NCBI GenBank assembly: GCA_963741305.1
Contig: CAVUHL010000003.1
Coordinates: 4,464,001 to 4,528,000 of the forward strand
Source: DATMER01 sp963741305
GTDB lineage: Bacteria; Acidobacteriota; Thermoanaerobaculia; Multivoradales; UBA5704
Reading direction: 5' to 3'
Length of the DNA: 64,000 bases
The notes beneath the pieces were generated by a model. The model worked only from the letters and a program-made list of their open reading frames with translations. It had not been told where the DNA came from and made no database searches. Position numbers and translations under genes: made by a program. Shown piece after piece: positions 33,199 through 51,385 of this stretch; position 1 is the first letter of the stretch, and each line of letters starts with the position of its first letter.

Positions 33199-33312
33199 GG
33201 AAAGGACCAAAAGGACCTAAGGGACGTAAAGGACTCAAGGGACAGAATGCGGAACTTTGATCCGGAAGTCCTTTTGGTCCTTTACGTCTTTTAAGTCCTT
33301 TTGGTCCTTTCC
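33199..33312. repeat. Long inverted repeat before the four-helix-bundle gene
   Basis: GGAAAGGACCAAAAGGAC (33199-33216) pairs perfectly with 33295-33312, and GACGTAAAGGAC (33223-33234) pairs with 33277-33288. The right arm also holds a direct repeat of GTCCTTTTGGTCC (33268 and 33295). The sequence lies between the lipid kinase stop and the next gene's start. It could terminate or attenuate transcription or belong to the mobile history of the four-helix gene. Confidence 0.85.
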
Positions 33313-33315
33313 AGC

Positions 33316-34215
33316 TTATACCATTTCCCGCCCAGGCAGAATGACCCGCAAATCCCGAACCCGATTCCGGTAACGCAAGGGGGTCTCGAGCACCGTCACC
33401 TCGCCATCGAGGTAAACCGGGACCGTGCGCTGCTCCATCTCGATCGTCAGCTCGGGCGCGGAGAGGCAGTCGAGCCGGTCGGTTCGCTTCACGTCCCGGA
33501 AGAGGCTGAGCAGCAGGAGGCCGAGGAGACCGAGACGGCCCTGGATCTTCGCGATGTAGAGGTAGAGGTTGCCGCTGTCGAGCCGCGAGCGCGCTCCGTA
33601 GGAGAAGGCGCTCATCTCGTACTCGTTGTTGCCAATGAACGCGAAGAGCGTCTCGCGCACCAGGTCGTGCTCCCCGGCGCGGACCCGGATCCGCAACGGC
33701 GGATGGCGCGGCAACACCTTGAATGCAGCTGAGATCGTAGCTGCCCACTTCCCTCGCTGCATCTCGTGCCGCTCCCGGTCGCGAACCTTCACGATTGGGG
33801 GATAGAAGCCCAGCACCGAGTTGTTGATGAAAATCTCACCGTTGACCTCGCCCAGGTCGAGAGAGTGCAACGTCCCCTCCGCGATCACGCGGACCGCTCC
33901 GGGGAGGTCGACTGGGATGCCGAGGTCACGGGCGAAGTGGTTCAGGGTTCCCACCGGCAGAACGCCCAGGGGGATCGGACCGCCGGCCAGATGGGCTGCT
34001 ACTGTGCGGATCGTCCCGTCCCCGCCTCCGGCCACGACCACATCCACCCCGGAGCCCACCGCCTCCTCCGCGGTCTCCCCCACCCGGTCGCCGGGGATGA
34101 TGCGCACTTCCGCCTCGATCCCCGCGTCCCGGAACAGCTTGCGCAGCTCTTCGGCGTCGATCTCCCCGGCGCTGCCTGAGCCCGCCTCGGAGTTCACGAT
34201 CGCCACGACTCGCAT
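33316..34215 (-). CDS. Diacylglycerol kinase-type lipid kinase (YegS/DgkB-like)
   Basis: The product has 299 residues. The catalytic domain begins AIVNSEAGSGSA and contains VVVAGGGDGTIRTVA, the nucleotide loop near residues 60-68, then LPVGTLNHFARDLG. The C-terminal beta-sandwich ends VPVYLDGEVTVLETPLRYR. Such enzymes phosphorylate diacylglycerol or related lipids at the membrane for recycling. The gene starts just three bases from the stop of the cNMP-PilZ gene, so they probably form an operon. Confidence 0.9.
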   Translation of the reverse strand: MRVVAIVNSEAGSGSAGEIDAEELRKLFRDAGIEAEVRIIPGDRVGETAEEAVGSGVDVVVAGGGDGTIRTVAAHLAGGPIPLGVLPVGTLNHFARDLGIPVDLPGAVRVIAEGTLHSLDLGEVNGEIFINNSVLGFYPPIVKVRDRERHEMQRGKWAATISAAFKVLPRHPPLRIRVRAGEHDLVRETLFAFIGNNEYEMSAFSYGARSRLDSGNLYLYIAKIQGRLGLLGLLLLSLFRDVKRTDRLDCLSAPELTIEMEQRTVPVYLDGEVTVLETPLRYRNRVRDLRVILPGREMV

Positions 34216-34218
34216 CGT

Positions 34219-34959
34219 TTAGCTTGGAGGCAGCAGCTCGCGCAGGGCCTCTTCGATGCGCCGGCGGAGCGCCGGGCCGGCGCCGTCAAAGGACACTCCG
34301 ACCGCACCTCCAAGACGCCAGCGCACCGCGCCCGAGACCTTCAGAAGCTCCGGCTTCGAATCGGTCCCCAGAACGAAGCTCAGCGGCTTGCGCAAACGCC
34401 AGTGGATCGGGGCCGGGCTGAGGCAGGCGCCGCCGGTGGAGAGGTTTTCCAGCCGGAGCTCGAGCCGCTCGCCGCCTTCCATCGTCAGGAGCACGTCCCG
34501 GTCGACCCAGATGCGCGGCTCCATGCGGCTCGCCGGCGCCATGAGCGCGTGCATGCGCGCCATCCGCCGCCGGGGCATGGGAGCGCGCAGCGAGATCTCG
34601 ATCTCGGGATGCTTCCTGAACAGCTCTTGGAGCGGCTCTTCCGGGATGCGGTAGACCACCGTCGGTCCAAGCGTGCGCGCGGAGAACTGGCGCGGCAGGG
34701 CGTCGAACGCTTCCGACTCGCCGAAGACGTCGCCCGGCCCCAAGGCCTGCACCCGCTCGATCGGCTGCCCTACCACTTCGTTGCGGACCACGACCCCGCC
34801 CCGGCAGACGACGTACAGCCCATCGCACGGGTCGTCCTTGCGGAACACGATCGAGTTCCCGTCGAAACTGCACTCTTCAGACGCAGCCGAAAGCTCGGTC
34901 ACCCACTCGTCGGGCAGACCTTCAAAGACAGCGGCCCTCTTGAACAAGGATTCCAGCAT
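34219..34959 (-). CDS. Cyclic-nucleotide-binding domain plus PilZ domain protein
   Basis: The product has 246 residues from ATG 34959, preceded by GGGGGAGG. The N-terminal cNMP fold (AVFEGLPDEWVTELSAASEE, CDGLYVVCRGGVVVRNEV, GDVFGESEAFDA, PRQFSARTLG) reaches about 125. A C-terminal PilZ-like part holds DVLLTMEGGERLELRLENLS, then STGGACLSPAPIHW and GVSFDGAGPALRRR. The NLSxGG motif is the c-di-GMP element, although the preceding RxxxR is weak (RPGRD-like at best), so binding is uncertain. It may combine two second messengers. The PilZ part is duplicated at 25521. Confidence 0.85.
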   Translation of the reverse strand: MLESLFKRAAVFEGLPDEWVTELSAASEECSFDGNSIVFRKDDPCDGLYVVCRGGVVVRNEVVGQPIERVQALGPGDVFGESEAFDALPRQFSARTLGPTVVYRIPEEPLQELFRKHPEIEISLRAPMPRRRMARMHALMAPASRMEPRIWVDRDVLLTMEGGERLELRLENLSTGGACLSPAPIHWRLRKPLSFVLGTDSKPELLKVSGAVRWRLGGAVGVSFDGAGPALRRRIEEALRELLPPS

Positions 34960-35036
34960 CGTAGCCTCCCCCAAAATAGACTGCAGCAAACCAGAAACGC
35001 CGATTGTGCCACAGGTGGGGGTAAACTGGTCTGGCC

Positions 35037-35918
35037 TTGCCGCAGTCGCTCGCCCTGCTCCCGCTTCTCCTCCTCCTTGCGCTTCAGGAAGATCCCTACT
35101 TTCAGCGGCAGAGCTTCCTCGCCCAGCTCAACCAGGAGCGCTCGGTTACCGGCCTTCCGCCTCTCCGCCTCGTCGAATCCCTGAACCAGGTGGCGCAGCG
35201 TAGCGCCGAGGAGATCCGCGACCGCAACGCCGAACCGCCCGGCCCTGAGGCCATGAAGGAGATCCGCCGCCGGCTCGGCCGGGCGGGCTACCAGGCCCAT
35301 GGGTGGAGCCACAGCTTTGTGGGCGGACCCGGGGACGCCAGAGTCATCGTCGATTGGTGGAAGGGGTCAGACCAGGCATCTTTCCAGTCGGTCACGGACG
35401 CGGATTACCAGGATCTGGGGATCGGGATCACGAAATACCAGGGCACGGCGCTCTACACGTTCCTCCTGGCCTGGCGCGAGAGCGAGTTCTTCGCTCGCCA
35501 GACCGCTGCCCTGACGGATCTGGAGCAGGTGCGGGCGGAGATGCTCGCCACGGTCAACGCCCGGAGGGAGGCGGTCGGAGCGGCGCCGCTCGTCCTCGAT
35601 GCCCGGCTGAATGGCGCGGCGCAGAAGCACGCGGAGGACATGCTGATCCGTTCCTACTACAACCACCAGAGCCCGGAGGGGCTCCAGCCGCGCGCCCGGG
35701 TAACTCAGGCCGGGTATCGGCCGTTCCTCGTGGCCGAGAACATCGCCCGCGGGCACACGACGGTCGAGGAAGCGATGGATGCCTGGATGCAGAGCCGCGG
35801 GCATCGCGGCAACCTGCTCAATCCGGCGTTCACGGAGATGGGGGTGGGGTGCGCCGTGGGGACGAACGCAGCCGGGTCTACGGTGCTTTGGGTTCAGGAA
35901 TTCGGACGGGGGCGGTGA
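35037..35918 (+). CDS. Secreted CAP/SCP-domain protein
   Basis: The product has 293 residues starting at TTG 35037. The signal peptide is LALLPLLLLLALQ. A first degenerate CAP-like region (FLAQLNQERSVTGLPPL, WSHSFVGG) precedes a canonical one with MLATVNARREAVGAAPL, AAQKHAEDMLIRSYYNH, YRPFLVAENIARG, AWMQSRGHRGNLLNPAFTEM and GVGCAVG. The last contains the CAP His/Glu residues. CAP proteins are secreted with lipid- or metal-binding roles. The gene is divergent from the cNMP-PilZ gene. Confidence 0.85.
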   Translation: MPQSLALLPLLLLLALQEDPYFQRQSFLAQLNQERSVTGLPPLRLVESLNQVAQRSAEEIRDRNAEPPGPEAMKEIRRRLGRAGYQAHGWSHSFVGGPGDARVIVDWWKGSDQASFQSVTDADYQDLGIGITKYQGTALYTFLLAWRESEFFARQTAALTDLEQVRAEMLATVNARREAVGAAPLVLDARLNGAAQKHAEDMLIRSYYNHQSPEGLQPRARVTQAGYRPFLVAENIARGHTTVEEAMDAWMQSRGHRGNLLNPAFTEMGVGCAVGTNAAGSTVLWVQEFGRGR

Positions 35919-35936
35919 GGCCCCCGCCCAAAGGTA

Positions 35937-36863
35937 TTACCGATCCGGCTTTTGGAACGACGACTGGCCCGCATCGCCGCCAGGGATCAGGCTGCCCGGG
36001 ACACGGGTGAAGCTGCTGCGTGTGTGCCCACCCCCACGGTTGTGGCCGCCGCCGTGGCCTCCGCCTTCACCACCACCTCCGGGCGGCGGATTGTTGTTGC
36101 AGTCGCCGCGGTGACAGGGGTTCGAGAAGTAGCCGGGGATCACGACTACCGGCCAGCCGTAGCCCGCGTAGGGGGCGGCATAGGGACCGGCGTTCCGCTC
36201 ACGCTCACGGTCCCGGACCGTCTCCTGGAGCAGGGCGGTTTGGGTGGCGAGGAGCATCTCGGTCTGGCGGGCGGCCCGATCGGCGCGGGCGGCTTCACGC
36301 AACTGGGCGACGTGCGCCTCGGCCTCCCGTTGCAGACGGGCCCTCTCCGCCAGCTCTTCGCGGCTGATCCAGGCACCCTGGGTGAACACGAAGCCCCGCT
36401 TCCGCATCGATTCCTCGTAGGAGATCCAGCGGCCGGCCGCCTCGTCGAATGTGTATTTGTAGCCGCGGAGGAGGGTTGCCACCCCGTCGAGCTTGGGATT
36501 GAGCTCGGCAGCGGCCAGCGCAGCTTCGCGGGCGCCCTGCTCCAGCCCCTGGGTCTTGGCCCATCGGGCCAGCTCGAGCCAGTCCTGGGCGTTGGCGTCG
36601 GCGCTCCGCCGGAGCGCCTCCTTGCGCCTCAAGTAGCCGGAGAGGTCCGAGTCCTTCGACTCCACCCGGAGCACCTGGCTTATGGGCAGGCTGACCACCC
36701 CGCCCTGCATCCGGATGCGGACCTGGGTGTCGGTGGTCTCCGCGATGACCCCTTCGAACTTGCGTCCGTTCTTGAGAAAAACGTCGTCGGCCGAGACAGT
36801 CTCTCCCATGAGGCCCGTCAGGGCGAGACCGAGGAGGAGGGTCGTAACGATGCGGTTCCGCAT
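35937..36863 (-). CDS. Secreted protein with N-terminal beta domain and Gly/His-rich tail
   Basis: The product has 308 residues from MRNRIV with signal peptide TTLLLGLALTGLMGETVSA. DDVFLKNGRKFEGVIAETTD, VRIRMQGGVVSLPISQVLRV is an SH3-like/LSm-like beta domain seen in other exported proteins of this kind. Helical TPR-like stretches (LELARWAKTQGLEQGAREAAL) and a charged coiled coil (AERARLQREAEAHVAQLRE) follow. The tail is Gly/His-rich (GGGGEGGGHGGGHNRGGG), which might bind metal. Function unknown. Convergent with the CAP gene. Confidence 0.65.
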   Translation of the reverse strand: MRNRIVTTLLLGLALTGLMGETVSADDVFLKNGRKFEGVIAETTDTQVRIRMQGGVVSLPISQVLRVESKDSDLSGYLRRKEALRRSADANAQDWLELARWAKTQGLEQGAREAALAAAELNPKLDGVATLLRGYKYTFDEAAGRWISYEESMRKRGFVFTQGAWISREELAERARLQREAEAHVAQLREAARADRAARQTEMLLATQTALLQETVRDRERERNAGPYAAPYAGYGWPVVVIPGYFSNPCHRGDCNNNPPPGGGGEGGGHGGGHNRGGGHTRSSFTRVPGSLIPGGDAGQSSFQKPDR

Positions 36864-36939
36864 GTGTCTTTTCCTCACAGCGCCTTCATCTTACCATGTT
36901 GTATACGACCGCCATGCGCGACCTGTCGGGGCCAAGGAA

Positions 36940-36963
36940 AAGGGCGGCCTCTCGGCCGCCCTT
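36940..36963 (-). terminator. Terminator after rpoC
   Basis: AAGGGCGGCC and GGCCGCCCTT form ten pairs with a four-base loop. Read on the minus strand the stem is followed by TTCC, so the end reads CCCTTTTCC. It lies 24 bases beyond the rpoC stop and probably ends the ribosomal/RNA-polymerase operon. Confidence 0.75.
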
Positions 36964-36986
36964 ACAAACTCAGAAGAGGCCGAGAG

Positions 36987-41162
<4,176 letters not shown>

Positions 41163-41176
41163 CTGTTATTCCTCCC

Positions 41177-45445
<4,269 letters not shown>

Positions 45446-45524
45446 AGGGGTGGTCCTTGCTATCTCCTCGTGCCTGAGTGACTTCTATCTGGCAACACCG
45501 TGGGGTGCCGGGAGGGTACCGGGG

Positions 45525-45545
45525 CTCCTGTTGCTAAGACAGGAG
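45525..45545 (-). promoter_or_regulatory. Hairpin in the rplL-rpoB gap
   Basis: CTCCTGT and ACAGGAG pair around a seven-base loop within the 292-base gap (45446-45737) that separates rplL from rpoB. In other bacteria this gap holds a partial terminator or RNA-processing site. There is no T-run here, so an attenuator or processing role is only proposed. The remainder of the gap shows no ORF. Confidence 0.4.
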
Positions 45546-45737
45546 ACACCATGCCCGGCCCTCCGCTCGTTCCGCGGAAGGTCACCGTGCATGGTGGACA
45601 GAGTCCAGAACAAAAAGCCCGCCCGGTTTATGCCCCGCGCCCTGAGGAGGGCGTACGGGGCCACCGGGAAGGCCTCGTTCCGGCTGCGTCTTGGGGTCGA
45701 CGTGGTTCGATGCGACGTGGCGCGCCTCGTTCCACTC

Positions 45738-46118
45738 TTACTTGACTTCGACCGTGGCCCCAGCCTCTTCGAACTTCTTCTTGATCGACTCGGCCTCGTC
45801 CTTGTTGACCCCCTCCTTGATGGTGGCGGGAGCGGACTCGACCAGATCCTTGGCCTCCTTGAGGCCGAGGCTCGTGACCTCGCGGACGGCTTTGATGACG
45901 TTGATCTTCTTGTCACCGGCGGCCTTGAGGACGACGTCGAACTCGGTCTTCTCCTCGACCACGGCGGCGGCGGCGGGACCACCGGCAGCCGGCGCGGCAG
46001 CCACGGCGGCGGCGGCGGAAACACCGTAGTGCTCCTCCAGCGCCTTGACCAGGTTGTTGAGGTCGAGCACCGTCATCGAATCAATTTGCGAAATGAACTC
46101 TTCAGTCGCGATAGCCAT
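45738..46118 (-). CDS. rplL: 50S ribosomal protein L7/L12
   Basis: The product has 126 residues from MAIATEEF. The N-terminal dimerisation helix (FISQIDSMTVLDLNNLVKAL), the Ala-rich hinge (AAAAVAAAPAAGGPAAAA) and the C-terminal domain (EFDVVLKAAGDKKINVIKAV) are all standard. It forms the ribosomal stalk with L10 and recruits translation factors such as the EF-Tu encoded upstream. The start was set at 46118 with GGAGAG upstream. Confidence 0.97.
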   Translation of the reverse strand: MAIATEEFISQIDSMTVLDLNNLVKALEEHYGVSAAAAVAAAPAAGGPAAAAVVEEKTEFDVVLKAAGDKKINVIKAVREVTSLGLKEAKDLVESAPATIKEGVNKDEAESIKKKFEEAGATVEVK

Positions 46119-46194
46119 GTTCTCTCCTTGCTGCGGACCCCTGAAAGTCCGGATCTGTTTCAACTGCAATATCTTGCAAGCCTGGCCTGACGGA

Positions 46195-46767
46195 TCAGGC
46201 GGCGGGCTCTGCGGAATCCGTGGGCTCTGCCGGCTCTGCCTCTGCCGGTCCATCCTTCTTCTGCCGGATCTGGTCGAGGACCATCACGAACGACTGCGGA
46301 ACGGCCGCCAGCACCCGGGCGAGGCCGGTGATCGGCGACTGCAGCAGGAAGAGCAGCTTGGCGATGAGCTCGTTCCGGCTGGGCAGTGCGGCAATGTCCT
46401 TGATCTGGGCGCCTTCGATGGCGCGGCCTTCCACCAGCCCGGCCTTGAACTGCAGGACCGGGGCATCCTTGGCAAAGTCGGTCAGCGTCTTGGCGATCGC
46501 CACCGGATCTTTGCCATAAGCGACGGCCGTCGGGCCGGTGAAGTGCTCCTTGAGCTGCCCGAGCGCCTGGCCATCGATGGCGCGCAACGCCAGGGTGTTC
46601 TTCACCACGATGTACTCGCCGCCACTCTGGCGCACCTTCTCCCGCAGGGCGGTGACCTGCGGGACCTTGATCCCCTGATAGCCGATGAGGAAGGCGTGCG
46701 GCGTAGTCGCCAGGCCCTTTTCATAAATATCGAGGAGCTCTGCCTTGTCATCACGGGTCAGCGGCAT
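46195..46767 (-). CDS. rplJ: 50S ribosomal protein L10
   Basis: The product has 190 residues from MPLTRDDK. The motif YQGIKVPQVTALREKVRQSG and VVKNTLALRAI are typical of L10, and the C-terminal helix that binds L7/L12 dimers is followed by an acidic Ala/Pro tail. The gap to rplA is only 13 bases, so the long L10-binding leader known in E. coli is not present here in front of rplJ. Control may lie elsewhere or be lost. Confidence 0.97.
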   Translation of the reverse strand: MPLTRDDKAELLDIYEKGLATTPHAFLIGYQGIKVPQVTALREKVRQSGGEYIVVKNTLALRAIDGQALGQLKEHFTGPTAVAYGKDPVAIAKTLTDFAKDAPVLQFKAGLVEGRAIEGAQIKDIAALPSRNELIAKLLFLLQSPITGLARVLAAVPQSFVMVLDQIRQKKDGPAEAEPAEPTDSAEPAA

Positions 46768-46780
46768 GATCGTGTTCTCC

Positions 46781-47482
<702 letters not shown>

Positions 47483-47493
47483 TTTGTATCTCC

Positions 47494-47919
47494 TTAACCC
47501 TGCACTTCGAGGCCCATGGAACGGGCGGTGCCTTCGATGGTCTTGACCGCTGCCTCGAGGTTGGCCGCGTTCAGGTCGGGCATCTTGGTCTTGGCGATCT
47601 CCTCGACCTGGGCCCGGGTGACCGTGCCCACCTTCTTGCGGTTGGGCTCGCCGGAACCCTTCTGGATCCCCGCGGCCTTGATCAGCAGGATCGCCGCGGG
47701 CGGCGTCTTGGTGATGAAGGTGTAGCTGCGGTCGGCGAAAACCGTGATCACCACGGGGATGATCAGGCCGGCCTGCGACGCGGTGCGGGCATTGAAATTC
47801 TTGACGAAGTCCATGATGTTGACGCCAGCCTGGCCCAACGCCGGACCCACCGGGGGAGCCGGAGTGGCCGCGCCCGCCGGGATCTGCAACTTGATGTAAC
47901 CAGTAATCTTCTTCGCCAT
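47494..47919 (-). CDS. rplK: 50S ribosomal protein L11
   Basis: The product has 141 residues. The N-terminal domain (GYIKLQIPAGAATPAPPVGPALGQAGVNIMDF) and C-terminal rRNA-binding domain (TRAQVEEIAKTKMPDLNAANLEAAVKTIEGTARSMG) are canonical. L11 forms the GTPase-associated centre and supports stringent-factor activation. The gap to nusG is 13 bases. Confidence 0.98.
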   Translation of the reverse strand: MAKKITGYIKLQIPAGAATPAPPVGPALGQAGVNIMDFVKNFNARTASQAGLIIPVVITVFADRSYTFITKTPPAAILLIKAAGIQKGSGEPNRKKVGTVTRAQVEEIAKTKMPDLNAANLEAAVKTIEGTARSMGLEVQG

Positions 47920-47932
47920 TTAGAACCTCAAA

Positions 47933-48484
47933 TCAAATCTTCTGAACCTGGGAGAAGTCCAGCTCGACCGGCGTCTGCCGCCCGAAGATCGTAACCATCA
48001 CCTTGAGGGTGTTGCGGTCGAGGTTGACCTCGTCCACGACGCCCGTGAAATTGTTGAAGGGACCGTCCGTGATGCGGACCGGCTCCGCCTTCTCGAACAC
48101 GTACTTCGGCTTCGGCTTCTCCTTGGCGGTCACCACTTGCTCGAGGATCTGGTTGACCTCTTCGTCGGAGAGCGGGGTCGGCTTCTTGCCGGTGCCCACG
48201 AAGCCGGTGACCTTGGGCGTGTTCTTGACCACGTGCCAGGCCGCGTCGGACATCTCCATCTCGACGAGGATGTAGCCCGGGAAGAACTTCCGCTGGGTCT
48301 CCTTCTTCTTGCCGTTCTTGTACTCGACCACCGTCTCGGTCGGGATGCGCACGTCGCCGAACGCGTCGCCCATGCCCAGGGCCTCGGCGCGCTGGCGCAG
48401 CGTCTCCTTGACCCGGTCCTCAAAACCCGAGTAGGTATGGACGATGTACCACTTGCGCTCGCGCGGAGCGCTCTCTTCATTCAT
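47933..48484 (-). CDS. nusG: Transcription antitermination factor NusG
   Basis: The product has 183 residues. The NGN domain (KWYIVHTYSGFEDRVKETLRQR, FFPGYILVEMEM, VTGFVGTG) binds the RNA polymerase clamp, and the KOW domain (EPVRITDGPFNNFTGVVDEVNLDR) binds S10 or Rho. Its ATG overlaps the stop of secE by four bases. No insertion of the kind seen in some phyla is present. Confidence 0.98.
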   Translation of the reverse strand: MNEESAPRERKWYIVHTYSGFEDRVKETLRQRAEALGMGDAFGDVRIPTETVVEYKNGKKKETQRKFFPGYILVEMEMSDAAWHVVKNTPKVTGFVGTGKKPTPLSDEEVNQILEQVVTAKEKPKPKYVFEKAEPVRITDGPFNNFTGVVDEVNLDRNTLKVMVTIFGRQTPVELDFSQVQKI

Positions 48485-48759
48485 GAAAGCACCCTGATCA
48501 GTCCTACATACCCCTGCTGGATCAGGAGGTCGGCGATCCAGAGGTAGATCGCGAAGATCACGCTGGTGACGATCACCACGATCGTCGTGCCGACCACCTC
48601 GTCACGCGTGGGGAAGGAGACCTTGCGCATCTCCGTCCGCACCTCGCCGAGGAAGGTGATGAACTTGGTCCAGTGCCCGCCTCGAATGAGCCAGAACACC
48701 AGCCCTGCCAGGGCGGCGACGACGACGAGGGTGATGATCCAGCTGACCTGATCGCTCAT
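48481..48759 (-). CDS. secE: Preprotein translocase subunit SecE
   Basis: The product has 92 residues. The conserved amphipathic helix FLGEVRTEMRKVSFPTRDEVVGTT precedes the essential TM helix (IVVIVTSVIFAIYLWIADLL). An extra N-terminal helix (WIITLVVVAALAGLVFWLI) makes it a two-helix form. SecE stabilises SecY. It is placed between tRNA-Trp and nusG as in many bacteria, with ATGA overlap to nusG. Confidence 0.95.
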   Translation of the reverse strand: MSDQVSWIITLVVVAALAGLVFWLIRGGHWTKFITFLGEVRTEMRKVSFPTRDEVVGTTIVVIVTSVIFAIYLWIADLLIQQGYVGLIRVLS

Positions 48760-48798
48760 AGCGTTTTCTTTTTCTTCTCTTCCAAGTGCGCGAAAAAT

Positions 48799-48875
48799 TG
48801 GCAGGCCAGGAGGGATTCGAACCCCCAACCCTCGGTTTTGGAGACCGATGCTCTACCAGTTCGAGCTACTGGCCT
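48799..48875 (-). tRNA. tRNA-Trp (CCA anticodon)
   Basis: The minus strand folds into a full cloverleaf: acceptor AGGCCAG, D-arm with AGCTCGAACTGGTAGAGC, anticodon loop CTCCAAA with anticodon CCA, T-arm with GGTTCGAATC. The 3' CCA is encoded (complement TGG at 48799-48801). It lies between tuf and secE, its usual place. Confidence 0.97.
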
Positions 48876-48905
48876 GTGTCGGGCGGGCACAAGACCCGCC
48901 CCTAC
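48876..48905. repeat. Partial copy of the REP-like palindrome
   Basis: GGGCGGG-cacaaga-CCCGCCC forms a stem with CTAC after it. CACAAGACCCGCCCCTAC differs from 1187-1204 at one base. It fills the gap between tuf and tRNA-Trp and could terminate or separate transcripts there. Confidence 0.65.
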
Positions 48906-48907
48906 TC

Positions 48908-50101
<1,194 letters not shown>

Positions 50102-50157
50102 GGCGTTCTAAGTGCCTCCTAAAAGCTTGGTTGTGATTCGCATCGGCAGCGAAACTA

Positions 50158-50232
50158 TGGAGCCCACGACCGGATTTGAACCGGTGACCCCTTCCTTACC
50201 AAGGAAGTGCTCTACCCCTGAGCCACGTGGGC
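50158..50232 (-). tRNA. tRNA-Thr (GGT anticodon)
   Basis: The acceptor GCCCACG pairs with CGTGGGC. The anticodon stem CTTCC/GGAAG carries loop TTGGTAA with anticodon GGT. The T-arm contains CCGGTTCAAATCCGG. CCA is encoded (TGG at 50158-50160). It opens the tuf operon. Confidence 0.97.
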
Positions 50233-50299
50233 TTTTTGAGACACCCGTAGACTCGCCCGGACCAGTGCCCGGACGGTCTCCGACGGTCAAAACCGCGCG

Positions 50300-50328
50300 A
50301 TATTACCTTGACCCCCATGCCGTGTAAA
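50300..50328 (-). promoter_or_regulatory. Promoter of the tRNA-Thr-tuf-...-rpoC operon
   Basis: On the minus strand TTTACA (50328-50323) and TAATAT (50305-50300) are 17 bases apart, a near-consensus sigma70 promoter, 68 bases upstream of the tRNA-Thr. The region 50329-50535 beyond it holds nothing else that I recognise. Confidence 0.75.
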
Positions 50329-50535
50329 GCCCCTTCACTCGCAGTCATTGCGGTCTGCCCAGACTACCCAGGTACCCAGAATGACAGGGAGCCCAGCGAG
50401 GAGCCCCGGGAGAGGGCGTCCCGAGGAGAAGGACGGACATTGTGCCAGAGTCGGAAACGGATGTCCAGCCCCTAAATGATGGGGCTTCGGGAGTCGATAA
50501 CCGGGCCCGGGGCTACGGCATTCCCGCGCTGGAGG

Positions 50536-51240
50536 TCAACGGCGCTCTTCGAGCAGGGCCCGAAGCCGGGCGAGCTCGGCCTCCGCCGCCTCGGCCCGTT
50601 CTTCAGGCATCGGCACCAGGCTGCCGTCGGAACGGAAGAGCCGCACCCAGTCGCCCGTCCGTCCATCCACCTCACCGTGCCACATTCCGAGCGATACCCC
50701 GAGCTGCTCGCTCCGGAGGCGGCCATTCTCATCGGGCTGGATCGGCAGGTAGGACCGGCCCGACAGGCGCAGGCCGTCCAGCTGCCGCGTTTCCGGATCG
50801 CACAGGAAGTATTCCGCGGTGCCAAAGACTTTCGCGTAGAGATCCCGCTTCTCGGTGCGGTCCTTCTGCGCCGTGGAAGGCGACAGAAGCTCGAAGATGA
50901 CGTCGGGCAGCCGGCCTCCCTCTTCCCAGGCGATCCATGCCTGGCGCTCGCGGCCGGGGTCGACGCCGCCCACCCAGAAGACGTCCGGCCCGCGGAAGGC
51001 CCGCTTCTCCATTCCGTTCCGCTCCTCCTCCGCGACCTCCCAGGCCTGCTTCACGGAGTAGTAGACGAAGATGTTGCCGGCGCAGAAGAAGTCGGTCCTC
51101 CCCTGCTCGGCCATGGCGCGGATGATCAGCGTCCGCAGAAGGGGAAATGCCACCGAGTGCCAGTCGGATTCCAAGGGCTCTCCATCGTCGAGGACGAGCT
51201 CGAAGGGCAGTGGCGAGAGCGCTGCTGCGGGCTGGCTCAT
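50536..51240 (-). CDS. Uma2-family (DUF820) restriction-endonuclease-like protein
   Basis: The product has 234 residues from MSQPAAAL. Family signature parts are FRGPDVFWVGGVDP (PD), PDVIFELLSPSTAQKDRTEKRDLYAKVFGTAEYFLCDP (D-ExL-x-K/R of the PD-(D/E)XK fold) and LDGLRL. A C-terminal Glu/Ala coiled coil (ERAEAAEAELARLRALLEERR) follows. Uma2 proteins are abundant in cyanobacteria and soil bacteria; the target is unknown. Single gene, start set by GGGAG-like sequence upstream. Confidence 0.85.
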   Translation of the reverse strand: MSQPAAALSPLPFELVLDDGEPLESDWHSVAFPLLRTLIIRAMAEQGRTDFFCAGNIFVYYSVKQAWEVAEEERNGMEKRAFRGPDVFWVGGVDPGRERQAWIAWEEGGRLPDVIFELLSPSTAQKDRTEKRDLYAKVFGTAEYFLCDPETRQLDGLRLSGRSYLPIQPDENGRLRSEQLGVSLGMWHGEVDGRTGDWVRLFRSDGSLVPMPEERAEAAEAELARLRALLEERR

Positions 51241-51385
51241 GGCGTTCTCCCTTGCGGAGTCGTTGTTTGCGGGGATCTTATTCCGCATCGCCGACAAATG
51301 GAAGGGATGACGGCCTTCCTGGTCGCCGTCCCGGATGACAGGATACCATGTGACGATCAATCTCCCGGCCGGCTCACCAGGGGGA

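Noticed and set aside
45500..45745. ORF on the plus strand in the rplL-rpoB gap
   Set aside because: No ribosome site, no similarity, and the position between two core operon genes argues against a gene.
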